NCBI GenBank assembly: GCA_028869035.1
Contig: JAGWTL010000002.1
Coordinates: forward strand, 1 to 33,998
Source of the DNA: Burkholderiales bacterium
Lineage (GTDB): Bacteria; Pseudomonadota; Gammaproteobacteria; Burkholderiales; Burkholderiaceae_C
Length of the DNA stretch: 33,998 nucleotides
Direction: 5' to 3'
Position 1 is the first letter of the stretch. Each line of letters starts with the position of its first letter. Both the position numbers and the translations under genes were made by a program. Shown here in pieces: positions 15,883 to 23,430 of the stretch. The notes under the pieces were generated by a model, which searched no databases, was not told where the DNA came from, and was given only the letters and a program-made list of their open reading frames with translations.

Positions 15883-17097
15883 ATGAGACTCGCCACCGCC
15901 AACACCTACGACAACACCCTGTCCAACATGACCAACCGCCAAGCCGGCCTGGCCGACCTGCAGGAAAAGCTGTCGGCCGGCAAGAAGGTCGTGCGCCCCA
16001 GCGACGATCCGACCGGTGCAGCCCAGGCCGAACGCGCGATGACGCGCTCCTCGCGCGTCGATGTGGAGGTGCGCGCCCTCAACCTGCAGCGCAACTCGGT
16101 CGCCGTGGCCGAGGGCACGCTGGGCAACAGCATGGATGCCCTGCAGGCCCTGCGCCAGCTCGTGGTCAGCGCCGGCGACGCGTCCTATACATCCAACGAC
16201 CGCACCAGCATCGCCCAGGAGATGGCCGGACTGCGCGACCAGCTCTTCGCCCATGCCAACAAGATGGACAGCAACGGCATTCCCCTTTTCAGCGGGCTCG
16301 GCGGCGCGCCGCAGCCCTTCGTCGACGTGCCTGCCGGCGTGGTCTACAACGGCATTCCGGGCGCACGCTCCAGTACCGCCGTTTCCATTCCCGGCACCAT
16401 GGACGGCCAGGCCGTATGGATGAACGTACCCACCGGCAATGGCGTCTTCAAGATGAATCTGGGCGCCACCAACACCGGCCAGCTCTGGACCGATGTGGGT
16501 CGGGTCCTCACGCCCAGCGCCATCACCGGCAACAACTACACGCTCACCTTCAACGTCAGCGCCACCATCCCGCCCGTCACCACCTATGACGTTTCCATGA
16601 CCACGGTCACGCCGCCCATCACGACGACCCCGGTGCTGACAGCCCAGCCCTATACCGACGGCCAGGACATCAGCTTTGGCGGACTGTCCTTCGTCGCGCG
16701 CGGCGTGCCTGCGAACGGCGACACCGTCAACATCACCCCCAGTACGCGCAGCGACCTGTTTGCGGTACTCGACCAGGCCATTGCCGGCATCAAGGGTTCA
16801 GGCAATGGCCACCTGCTGGCGCAAAATCTGTCACTGGCCTTGGCGCAGATCGACAGCGGCATGGAACGCGTGCAGTCGGCGCGAAGCCAGGCCGGCGAAC
16901 TGCTCAAGCGCGCCGACACCATCGAGGGCACGCAGGGCGAAAAGACCATCCAGCTCGCCGCCGACCGTTCGCGCGCCGAGGACATGGACATGATCAAGGG
17001 CATCTCCGAGTTCCAGAACCAGCAGACCGGCTACGACGCAGCGCTCAAGACCTACGCCCAGATTCAGCGCCTCTCGCTGTTCAACTACATCAGCTGA
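15883..17097 (+). CDS. flgL: Hook-filament junction protein FlgL (HAP3)
   Basis: FlgL is the second junction protein, on which flagellin polymerises. The 404-residue protein has flagellin-like helical ends: N-terminal RLATANTYDNTLSNMTNRQAGLADLQEKLSAGKK in pattern, followed by VVRPSDDPTGAAQAERA, and C-terminal QSARSQAGELLKRAD, then ISEFQNQQTGYDAALKTYAQIQRLSLFNYI. The ATG at 15883 has AAGGA upstream and lies 26 bases after flgK; a longer in-frame opening from 15469 runs through flgK and is spurious. It is the last flagellar structural gene of the operon here. Confidence 0.95.
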   Translation: MRLATANTYDNTLSNMTNRQAGLADLQEKLSAGKKVVRPSDDPTGAAQAERAMTRSSRVDVEVRALNLQRNSVAVAEGTLGNSMDALQALRQLVVSAGDASYTSNDRTSIAQEMAGLRDQLFAHANKMDSNGIPLFSGLGGAPQPFVDVPAGVVYNGIPGARSSTAVSIPGTMDGQAVWMNVPTGNGVFKMNLGATNTGQLWTDVGRVLTPSAITGNNYTLTFNVSATIPPVTTYDVSMTTVTPPITTTPVLTAQPYTDGQDISFGGLSFVARGVPANGDTVNITPSTRSDLFAVLDQAIAGIKGSGNGHLLAQNLSLALAQIDSGMERVQSARSQAGELLKRADTIEGTQGEKTIQLAADRSRAEDMDMIKGISEFQNQQTGYDAALKTYAQIQRLSLFNYIS

Positions 17098-17140
17098 GCC
17101 CGGGGCCTGTTTGCACTGATTTCCCGAGCGCCCCGCCCGC

Positions 17141-18283
17141 ATGAGCGCTTCCGTCCTGGACCATCTGACCCTGGTCCACCGCCTGCTCTGGAACCGCCGC
17201 CGCGACATCGCGGGCGTCCAGCTGCTGGTCGAATCCCTGCCCGCAGCCCAGGGCCTCGATGCACGCCATCTGCTGGCCGTACTGAACGAGCTCTGGCCCG
17301 CGCGCGCGCCACAACTCCTGCTGTCCGTGCGCCATCCCGCGCTGCTGCTGGATCTGCTGCAACACGGCCGCCCCGACGGGCCCTGGCTGCTGCTGCCGCC
17401 CGAGGCGCTGAGCGACGCCGTGCTGCGCCCGCGCGCGCAGCAGGCCCAGGCACGCGGCCTGCCCCTGCTCTGGCCGGATGCTCCCGGCCTGGCGGCGCCC
17501 AACGCTGGACGGCCCGGCCGCTACCGCCTGGACAACGCCGAGACCCTGCCACCGGGACAGCTTCTGCTCACCCCCGCCAGCCGTGCGCAGGCCTGTACCG
17601 CGCTGGACCAGCGCGGTGCCTGGGCCGTGGCCGGCTGGCCCACCGACGAAATGCTGAACGAACTGCCGGCGCCGGCCCGCTTACCCGACCGCACCGCCAT
17701 CAGCCGCGTGGTGCGCGCCATCGAGCAGGACGCCTCGCTGGACCGCATCGAAGCCCTGCTTTGCGCCGAGCCCGTGCTGAGCTACCGCTTCCTCTTGCAT
17801 GTCAACACCACCGCACCGCAACAGCGCGGCCAGATCGACACCCTGTACCAGGGCCTGCAGGTCTGGGGCCTGCGCCATGTGCAGGCCTGGCTGCTGGACC
17901 AGCTGGCCCAGGCCGGCAGCGAGGTGGATCTGCAGCCCGTGCGCCTGGGCATGGTCCTGCGCGCGCGCCTGATCGAACAGCTGCTCGACCCCGGTGACGA
18001 GGAGGACCTGCGGCGCGAGGTCTACCTCTGCGGCCTGTACTCGCAACTGCACCGGCTGCTGGGCGAGCCCCTGGCGCAGCTGCTGCCACGCCTGCCCCTG
18101 TCGCAACGCATCCTGCAGGCCCTGCTGGAAGACAGCGGCCCCTACCACCCGGCCCTGCAGCTGGCGCGCGCGCTCGAAGCGACCGACACGCGCGCCACCC
18201 GTCTGCTGGGCGAAAGCTACGGGTATGCGCCGCAGGACGTGAACCGCGCACTGCTGCGTGCATTGGCCGCCCTGACGGGCTGA
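17141..18283 (+). CDS. Degenerate EAL-HDOD (YuxH/COG3434-type) signalling protein
   Basis: The 380-residue product resembles YuxH-type proteins, which join a c-di-GMP phosphodiesterase-like EAL domain to an HDOD domain. The N-terminal half keeps the skeleton of EAL strands: LVHRLLWNRRRDIAGVQLLVE corresponds to the usual 'QPIvdrdrrvvGYELL' opening, and WAVAGWPTDEML to its end. None of the metal- and substrate-binding residues (EAL Glu, DDFG, Lys) are visible, so it should be catalytically inactive. The HDOD half begins near residue 200 (LDRIEALLCAEPVLSYRFLLHVNT) and continues with VWGLRHVQAWLLDQL. It starts 43 bases after flgL in the same direction with no terminator between, so it may be transcribed with the flagellar operon. 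A role in coupling c-di-GMP to motility is inference. Confidence 0.7.
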   Translation: MSASVLDHLTLVHRLLWNRRRDIAGVQLLVESLPAAQGLDARHLLAVLNELWPARAPQLLLSVRHPALLLDLLQHGRPDGPWLLLPPEALSDAVLRPRAQQAQARGLPLLWPDAPGLAAPNAGRPGRYRLDNAETLPPGQLLLTPASRAQACTALDQRGAWAVAGWPTDEMLNELPAPARLPDRTAISRVVRAIEQDASLDRIEALLCAEPVLSYRFLLHVNTTAPQQRGQIDTLYQGLQVWGLRHVQAWLLDQLAQAGSEVDLQPVRLGMVLRARLIEQLLDPGDEEDLRREVYLCGLYSQLHRLLGEPLAQLLPRLPLSQRILQALLEDSGPYHPALQLARALEATDTRATRLLGESYGYAPQDVNRALLRALAALTG

Positions 18284-18317
18284 AAACTCACCAACGCTGC
18301 ACGTTAAAGTCGGTGGG

Positions 18318-19274
18318 ATGCGCACCCCGTCCTTCTTGCACTCCCCCGATCCGATCCAGCGCCGTGGCCTGTGGCTCGGCCTGCTGGGCGTTTTCATCTT
18401 CGCCTTGACCCTGCCCATGACCCGCCTGGCCACGGGCACACCCGAGGCGCCGCAGCTCCCGGGTTTGTATATCGCCGTGGGCCGCGCCGTGGTGGCCGCA
18501 GCGCTCTCGGCTCTCTTCCTGCTCGCCGTGCGCGCCCCGCTGCCGCGCCGCAGCGACTGGGGCGCGCTCGCGCTGGTCGCAGGGGGCGTGGTCTTCGGCT
18601 TCCCCATCTGCACCTCCATCGCCATGCGCCACGTCGAGGCGGTGCACGCCAGCGTGATCGTGGGCGTGCTGCCCCTGGCCACGGCGGCCGTGGGCGCCGC
18701 GCTGCAGCGCCAGCGGCCCTCGGCCGGCTTCTGGCTCTGCGCGCTGGCGGGCACGGCCCTGGTTGTGGCCTATGCCCTGCTGCGTTCGGGCAGCGCGGGG
18801 CTCGCGCTGCACCCGGCCGATGGGCTTCTGCTGCTGGGCATGCTCTGCGCCGCCGTGGGCTACGGTTATGGCGCACGCCTGGCGCAGCACCTGCCGGCGG
18901 AACAGGTGATCTGCTGGGCCCTGCTGCTGTCCCTGCCCCTGACATTGCCACTCACGTTGTGGAGCTGGCCCCAGTCACCGGTTTCAGCCGCGGCCTGGGG
19001 TGGTTTTGCCTACGTCGCGGTGTTCTCCATGTGGCTGGGTTTTTTCGCCTGGTACCGTGGCCTGGCCCTGGGCGGCACAGTGCGCGTGAGTCAGCTGCAA
19101 CTGCTGCAACCCTTTCTCTCCATGCTCCTGGCCGTGCCCCTGCTGGGCGAATCACTCGATGCCCTCACGCTGGGCTTCGGTCTGGCCGTGATCGCCGTGG
19201 TCTTTGCCGGGCGCAAAATGCCTGTGCGCAGGGCCCGCACCCGTCCGACTGAAACCCAAGAAAGCACCCCATGA
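18318..19274 (+). CDS. DMT-superfamily transporter with two EamA domains
   Basis: The 318-residue protein is an inner-membrane protein with about ten hydrophobic segments arranged as two EamA repeats (about residues 15-145 and 155-295), the usual plan of DMT-family exporters. Visible landmarks are LGLLGVFIFALTLPMTRLATG at the start, a helix pair around HVEAVHASVIVGVLPLATAAVGAAL, and RVSQLQLLQPFLSMLLAVPLLGE, the characteristic end of the second repeat. The substrate cannot be read from sequence; amino acids or related metabolites are usual in the family. The stop overlaps the next start (ATGA), which links it to the aminotransferase-PhzF-VOC unit and suggests export or uptake of that pathway's compound. 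Confidence 0.88.
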   Translation: MRTPSFLHSPDPIQRRGLWLGLLGVFIFALTLPMTRLATGTPEAPQLPGLYIAVGRAVVAAALSALFLLAVRAPLPRRSDWGALALVAGGVVFGFPICTSIAMRHVEAVHASVIVGVLPLATAAVGAALQRQRPSAGFWLCALAGTALVVAYALLRSGSAGLALHPADGLLLLGMLCAAVGYGYGARLAQHLPAEQVICWALLLSLPLTLPLTLWSWPQSPVSAAAWGGFAYVAVFSMWLGFFAWYRGLALGGTVRVSQLQLLQPFLSMLLAVPLLGESLDALTLGFGLAVIAVVFAGRKMPVRRARTRPTETQESTP

Positions 19275-20467
19275 AGCCGAGCACCCCCTCCCCCTCGCCC
19301 TGGGTGCTGTCCGAGCGCGCCGCGCTGATGAACCCCTCGGTGCTGCGCGAGTTGCTCAAGCTCACCGAGCAGCCCGGCATCATCAGCTTCGCCGGCGGCC
19401 TGCCCTCGCCCAAGACCTTCCCCGTCGCGGAATTCGAACAGGCCTGCGCGCGCGTGCTGCGCGACGACGCCCATGCCGCCCTGCAGTACGCGGCCAGCGA
19501 AGGCTACGGCCCGCTGCGCGAGCGGGTGGCCGCCGGATTGCCCTGGCAGGTGGACCCCGCGCAGGTGCTCATCACCACCGGTTCACAGCAGGGCCTGGAC
19601 CTGGCCGCCAAGGTGCTGATCGACACACGCAGCCGCATCCTGGTGGAAACACCCACCTACCTCGGCGCCCTGCAGGCCTTCGCGCCCATGGAGCCCCAGG
19701 TGCACAGCGTGGCCAGCGACGAAGAGGGCGTGGACATCGCCGCGCTGCGTGCGGCCCAGGCGGCCGGCACACCCGCGCGTTTCATGTACGTGCTGCCCAA
19801 CTTCCAGAACCCGAGCGGCCGCACGATGAGCGAGGCCCGGCGCGCGGCGCTCAGCGCCACCGCGGCCGAGCTGGCCCTGCCCCTGCTCGAAGACAACCCC
19901 TATGGCGAACTCTGGTTCGACCAGCCGCCGCCGGTCCCTCTGACGGCACGCGACCCGGCCGGCTGCATCTACCTCGGGTCCTTTTCCAAGGTGCTGGCGC
20001 CCAGCCTGCGCCTGGGTTACCTGGTCGCCCCGAAAGAGGTGTTCCCCAAGCTGCTGCAGGCCAAACAGGCGGCCGATCTGCACAGCCCGGGCTTCAACCA
20101 GCGCGTGGTGGCCGAGGTCATGAAGGACGGTTTCCTCGACCGCCATGTGCCGCGCATCCGCGCGCTCTACAAATCGCAGCGTGACGTCATGCTGGCCGCG
20201 CTGGCCCGTCACATGCCCCAGGAGGTGAGCTGGAACCGGCCCGTGGGCGGCATGTTCCTCTGGGCCCGCCTGCCCGCGGGACTGGACGCCGCGGCGCTCC
20301 TGCCCAAGGCCGTGGCACGCGGCGTAGCCTATGTGCCGGGCGCGGCCTTTTATGCCGGCGCGCCCGATGCCCGCACCCTGCGCCTGTCCTTTGTCACGGC
20401 CAGCGCGGAGGAAATCGAGCGCGGCGTCTGCGCCCTGTCCGCCGTGATCCGGGAGCACATGGTATGA
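19271..20467 (+). CDS. PLP-dependent class I/II aminotransferase (MocR/LysN-like)
   Basis: The 398-residue enzyme has the fold-type I aminotransferase pattern. Visible motifs are ISFAGGLPSPKTFP near the N-terminus, QYAASEGYGPLRE, the PLP-ring motif ITTGSQQGLD, PNFQNPSGRTMS, LEDNPYGELWFD (Asp stabilising the PLP nitrogen) and GSFSKVLAPSLRLGY with the Schiff-base Lys240. It ends with the substrate Arg region TLRLSFVTAS. This subgroup includes 2-aminoadipate and broad-range aromatic or branched-chain aminotransferases, and the substrate here is not determined. It is coupled by 4-base overlaps to the transporter upstream and the PhzF-like gene downstream. Confidence 0.92.
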   Translation: MKPSTPSPSPWVLSERAALMNPSVLRELLKLTEQPGIISFAGGLPSPKTFPVAEFEQACARVLRDDAHAALQYAASEGYGPLRERVAAGLPWQVDPAQVLITTGSQQGLDLAAKVLIDTRSRILVETPTYLGALQAFAPMEPQVHSVASDEEGVDIAALRAAQAAGTPARFMYVLPNFQNPSGRTMSEARRAALSATAAELALPLLEDNPYGELWFDQPPPVPLTARDPAGCIYLGSFSKVLAPSLRLGYLVAPKEVFPKLLQAKQAADLHSPGFNQRVVAEVMKDGFLDRHVPRIRALYKSQRDVMLAALARHMPQEVSWNRPVGGMFLWARLPAGLDAAALLPKAVARGVAYVPGAAFYAGAPDARTLRLSFVTASAEEIERGVCALSAVIREHMV

Positions 20468-21390
20468 GCCAGCACCAGCGCCCCTACCAGCAGGTCGACG
20501 TCTTCACCGCCACGCCCTACCGGGGCAACCCCCTGGCCGTGGTGCTCGACGGCAGCGGCCTGAGCGAGGACGAGATGCAGCGCTTCGCGCGCTGGACCAA
20601 CCTCTCCGAGACCACCTTTGTGCTGCCGCCCACCCAGGCTGGCGCCGACTACCGCGTGCGCATCTACACCCCAGGCGGCGAACTGCCCTTCGCCGGCCAC
20701 CCCACCCTGGGCAGCTGCCACGCCTGGCTGGAAGCCGGCGGTGCGCCGAAGGACAAGCACCTCATCGTGCAGGAATGCGCGGTCGGCCTGGTCAGCATTC
20801 GTCGCGCGGGCCAGCACCTGGCCTTCGCGGCGCCGCCGCTCACGCGCAGCACGCCGACGCCCGAACTGCTGGCCCAGGTGGCGCAGGCCCTGGGCATCCA
20901 AGCGCAGCAGATCCTTGCCGCGCAGGTGCTGGTCAACGGCCCGTCCTGGCTGGGCCTCTTGCTGGACAGCGTGGACACCGTGCTGGCCCTGGAACCCGGG
21001 CACCAGCGCCTGCGCGAGCTGGGCCAGAAGGTGGGCGTGGCCGCGCTCACGCAGGACAGCGGCGCGGTGCAGCTGATCGCACGCAGCAGCCGCGAAACAC
21101 GCGCCTTCGCCGAACACACGGCCGATGCACCGCAACTGGCCGAACCCGACCTGGAAGTGCGCGCCTTCGCCGCGCCCGTGGGCATCACCGAAGACCCGGT
21201 CACCGGCAGCCTCAACGCCAGCCTGGCCCAGTGGCTCATGGCCGATGGCCGGCTGCCCACGCGCTACGTGGCCGCGCAGGGCGCCTGCCTGGGCCGCGCC
21301 GGGCGTGTCCTGCTGGAGCGTGATGCGCAGGGACTGGTCTGGGTCGGCGGCCAGGTGCAGACCTGCATCACGGGAAATGTCTCGCTGTGA
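20464..21390 (+). CDS. PhzF-family isomerase/epimerase-like protein
   Basis: The 308-residue protein matches the PhzF family, whose characterised member isomerises trans-2,3-dihydro-3-hydroxyanthranilate in phenazine synthesis; most relatives have unknown substrates. Family motifs are clear: QVDVFTATPYRGNPLAVV at the start, NLSETTFVLPP with the presumed catalytic Glu49, YRVRIYTPGGELPFAGHPTLGS, and in the second half FAEHTADAPQ in place of the usual 'R.Fap..G..EDPaTGS', then TEDPVTGSLNASLAQWL. No phenazine genes are nearby, so phenazine production is not supported. The ATG overlaps the aminotransferase stop by 4 bases, and its own stop overlaps the VOC gene start by 4. Confidence 0.93.
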   Translation: MSQHQRPYQQVDVFTATPYRGNPLAVVLDGSGLSEDEMQRFARWTNLSETTFVLPPTQAGADYRVRIYTPGGELPFAGHPTLGSCHAWLEAGGAPKDKHLIVQECAVGLVSIRRAGQHLAFAAPPLTRSTPTPELLAQVAQALGIQAQQILAAQVLVNGPSWLGLLLDSVDTVLALEPGHQRLRELGQKVGVAALTQDSGAVQLIARSSRETRAFAEHTADAPQLAEPDLEVRAFAAPVGITEDPVTGSLNASLAQWLMADGRLPTRYVAAQGACLGRAGRVLLERDAQGLVWVGGQVQTCITGNVSL

Positions 21391-22055
21391 GCGCGCAGCT
21401 CGACCATCTGGTGGTGATCGCCGCCACACTGGACGAAGGCGTGGCCTGGTGCGAGGCTACGCTGGGTGTGACACCCGGGCCGGGCGGCCAGCACGCGCTG
21501 ATGGGCACGCACAACCGGCTCTTCAGCATCGCAAGCCCCGCGTTCCCGCTGGCCTACTTCGAGATCATCGCCATCGATCCCGCCGCGCCAGCTCCGGCAC
21601 GCCGGCGCTGGTTCGACATGGACGACCCGGCACTGCAGGAGCGTGTGCGCCGCCAGGGCCCACACCTCGCGCACTGGGTGGCACGCGTGCCCGACGCCCA
21701 CGCCGCCGTGGCCGCGCTGCAGACGCAGGGCCTGGATCGCGGCGAGGTCATCGCCGCATCGCGCCCGACCCCCTCAGGCCTGCTGCAATGGCAGATCACG
21801 GTGCGCGCCGACGGGCAGCGCCTGTACGACGGCGCCCTGCCCACACTGATCCAGTGGGGTGCGGTGCATCCAGCTGCAGGCATGCCGGCCAGCGGTGTCA
21901 CGCTGGCGTCTTTCGAACGGCAGCACCCGCAGGCTGACACGTTGGCGACGGCCTGTCGCGCCCTCGACCTGCCGGGCCTGTCCGTGCAGACCGGCCCGGC
22001 GCAGCTGCGGACAGGACTGCAGACGCCGAAGGGCCTGGTCGAGATTTGCTCCTGA
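21387..22055 (+). CDS. VOC/glyoxalase-3-like domain protein
   Basis: The 222-residue protein resembles the vicinal-oxygen-chelate superfamily, glyoxalase-like group 3. The opening LDHLVVIAATLDEGVAWCEATLGVTPGPGGQH in pattern (His7 a possible metal ligand) and the strand pair THNRLFS, then YFEIIAIDP, are typical, and LLQWQITV with IQWG form the second repeat. The reaction is unknown; the family includes lyases, dioxygenases and isomerases acting on small metabolites. It uses a GTG start that overlaps the PhzF-like stop by 4 bases, so it is the fourth member of the coupled transporter-aminotransferase-PhzF-VOC unit. The gap that follows (61 bases) separates it from the phosphatase-like gene. Confidence 0.8.
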   Translation: MSAQLDHLVVIAATLDEGVAWCEATLGVTPGPGGQHALMGTHNRLFSIASPAFPLAYFEIIAIDPAAPAPARRRWFDMDDPALQERVRRQGPHLAHWVARVPDAHAAVAALQTQGLDRGEVIAASRPTPSGLLQWQITVRADGQRLYDGALPTLIQWGAVHPAAGMPASGVTLASFERQHPQADTLATACRALDLPGLSVQTGPAQLRTGLQTPKGLVEICS

Positions 22056-22116
22056 ATTTATAGCACTCGTCGCGCCGGTGACATACTCCGGACGCCGGAC
22101 TAGCGACAATCTCTCG

Positions 22117-22785
22117 ATGGGAATCCTTTACCTCGTGCGCCACGGCCAGGCCTCCTTCGGCGCGGCCGACTACGACCAGCTCAGCGAGCTCGGCAGCCAG
22201 CAGAGCGTACGCCTGGGCCAGTACTGGCGCGAACGCGGCATCACCTTCGACGCCGTGCTCACAGGCACACTGCGCCGCCATGCGCAGACCTGGGCCGGCA
22301 TCGCTGCCGGTGCGGGCTACGACAACACCGTGCAAGCCCTCGAGGGCCTGAACGAATACGACAGCGAGGCGGTGATCGCCGCCATCCACCCGCAGCCGCT
22401 GCAAAAACCCGACACGCCGGAGATGTACCGCCACCACTTCCGACTGCTGCGCGACGGCCTGCGCCAGTGGATGAACGGCGTGGTCAGCCCCAGGGGCATG
22501 CCGAGCTACACCGACTTCCTGGCCGGCGTGACCGGGGCGCTCGACCATGTGCGCCAGAACCACGAGGGCCCTGTGCTCATCGTCTCCAGCGGCGGGCCGA
22601 TTTCCACCGCCGTGGGCCATGTGCTGGGCACCACGCCCGAGACCACGATCGAGCTGAACCTGCGCATCCGCAACAGCGCGGTGACGGAGTTCACCTACAC
22701 GCCGAAGCGCCACACCCTGCTGAGCTACAACACCCTGCCGCACCTGGACCGGCCTGAACTCGCGGACTGGATCACCTACGCCTGA
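22117..22785 (+). CDS. Histidine phosphatase superfamily protein with Ser replacing the second His
   Basis: The 222-residue protein has the phosphoglycerate-mutase-like fold. The catalytic opening LVRHGQAS (Arg8, His9) is intact, as is the second Arg region (GTLRRHAQT, Arg54) and Glu80. The usual second histidine in 'VSHGG' is replaced: the sequence reads LIVSSGGPIS, Ser158 at the His position. Members of this branch with SGG exist and may act with altered chemistry, so a phosphatase call is tentative. I chose the ATG at 22117, which gives the expected N-terminus MGILYLVRHG; a longer opening from 21859 overlaps the VOC gene in another frame. There is no obvious Shine-Dalgarno sequence. It lies in the same direction as the upstream unit and may be co-transcribed. 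Confidence 0.85.
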   Translation: MGILYLVRHGQASFGAADYDQLSELGSQQSVRLGQYWRERGITFDAVLTGTLRRHAQTWAGIAAGAGYDNTVQALEGLNEYDSEAVIAAIHPQPLQKPDTPEMYRHHFRLLRDGLRQWMNGVVSPRGMPSYTDFLAGVTGALDHVRQNHEGPVLIVSSGGPISTAVGHVLGTTPETTIELNLRIRNSAVTEFTYTPKRHTLLSYNTLPHLDRPELADWITYA

Positions 22786-22838
22786 GGCCCTGAACTGGCG
22801 CCATGCAGCGCCTCACCCCCATCCTGGGTGGTGCCACG

Positions 22839-22866
22839 CGCGGGCTCACCGGCGCGTGAGCCCGCG
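22839..22866. terminator. GC-rich 11-bp hairpin between convergent genes (terminator-like, no T run)
   Basis: CGCGGGCTCAC (22839-22849) and GTGAGCCCGCG (22856-22866) form a perfect 11-bp stem with a 6-base loop. It covers the last codons and stop of the - strand DUF2917 gene and lies about 55 bases past the convergent phosphatase-like gene. No T tract follows on either strand, so it may stabilise or delimit transcripts without being a classic terminator. Confidence 0.5.
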
Positions 22867-23307
22867 GTAACCCGCGAGCAGCAGGCATTCGGGATAGGCC
22901 ACCAGCGCGCGCAGGAAGCGCAGCAGCGCATTGCCCGCCAGCCGCGTCGCCGCGTACAGATCGCCCAGGGAGTGGAGCAGCGGCTCAGGCTGTGGCCGCG
23001 ATGCGGTCTGGGCAGCAGGCAGCCATTCGAAACTCAGCGCGCCCTCGTCCAGCGACTCGAGCACCAGATGCCGCCCGGGCTGCACCGCCAGTTGCTCACC
23101 GGCCAGCAGGAAATAATCCCCCGCATCCGGACCCATTCCGCTGGGCCGCTCATCCAGCGTGACCCAGGCCCGCCCCTCGCGTATGCGCAGCAGACCCGCC
23201 TTGCGCGGACGCAGGCTGAGCACCTGTCCGGCCGCCAGATTCCAGCACCGCGCGACACCGATCGCGTCGAATGATTGTTGCAATTCGTGATCGCCGAGGG
23301 AGGCCAT
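22846..23307 (-). CDS. DUF2917 domain protein
   Basis: The 153-residue protein matches the uncharacterised DUF2917 family, common in Burkholderiales. The domain spans about residues 15-90: WNLAAGQVLSLRPRKAGLLRIREGRAWVTLDE, then GDYFLLAGEQLAVQPGRHLVLES, a compact beta structure resembling a cupin-like sandwich. The C-terminal 60 residues are Leu/Ala-rich and less conserved. It has no signal peptide or membrane segment, so it is probably cytoplasmic. The ATG at 23307 has an excellent site (AAGGAG, 7 bases upstream). It is divergent from a LysR regulator with a shared operator, which suggests LysR control. Its biochemical role is unknown. Confidence 0.85.
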   Translation of the reverse strand: MASLGDHELQQSFDAIGVARCWNLAAGQVLSLRPRKAGLLRIREGRAWVTLDERPSGMGPDAGDYFLLAGEQLAVQPGRHLVLESLDEGALSFEWLPAAQTASRPQPEPLLHSLGDLYAATRLAGNALLRFLRALVAYPECLLLAGYRGLTRR

Positions 23308-23386
23308 GACAAACTCCTTTTGAGAGTGTTCGGCATTGCATCATCAGCAGAATCCGCTGGTCCGTCCAATGAAATCCGGTTAGGCT

Positions 23387-23409
23387 ATTGATTCGCAAAG
23401 CGCATCAAT
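23387..23409. promoter_or_regulatory. LysR-type operator (T-N11-A palindrome) in the DUF2917/LysR gap
   Basis: ATTGATTCGC-AAA-GCGCATCAAT is a near-perfect palindrome (9 of 10 arm positions pair) that contains the LysR box TTGAT-N11-ATCAA. It lies 21 bases upstream of the LysR ATG and about 80 bases from the divergent DUF2917 start. This is the position expected for autorepression of the regulator and control of the neighbour. Confidence 0.8.
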
Positions 23410-23430
23410 CAAGCCCCCTACGGTATCGCC

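Noticed and set aside
20464..21390. Phenazine biosynthesis inferred from the PhzF-like gene
   Set aside because: No other phz gene is present, and the PhzF family is broad with mostly unknown substrates.
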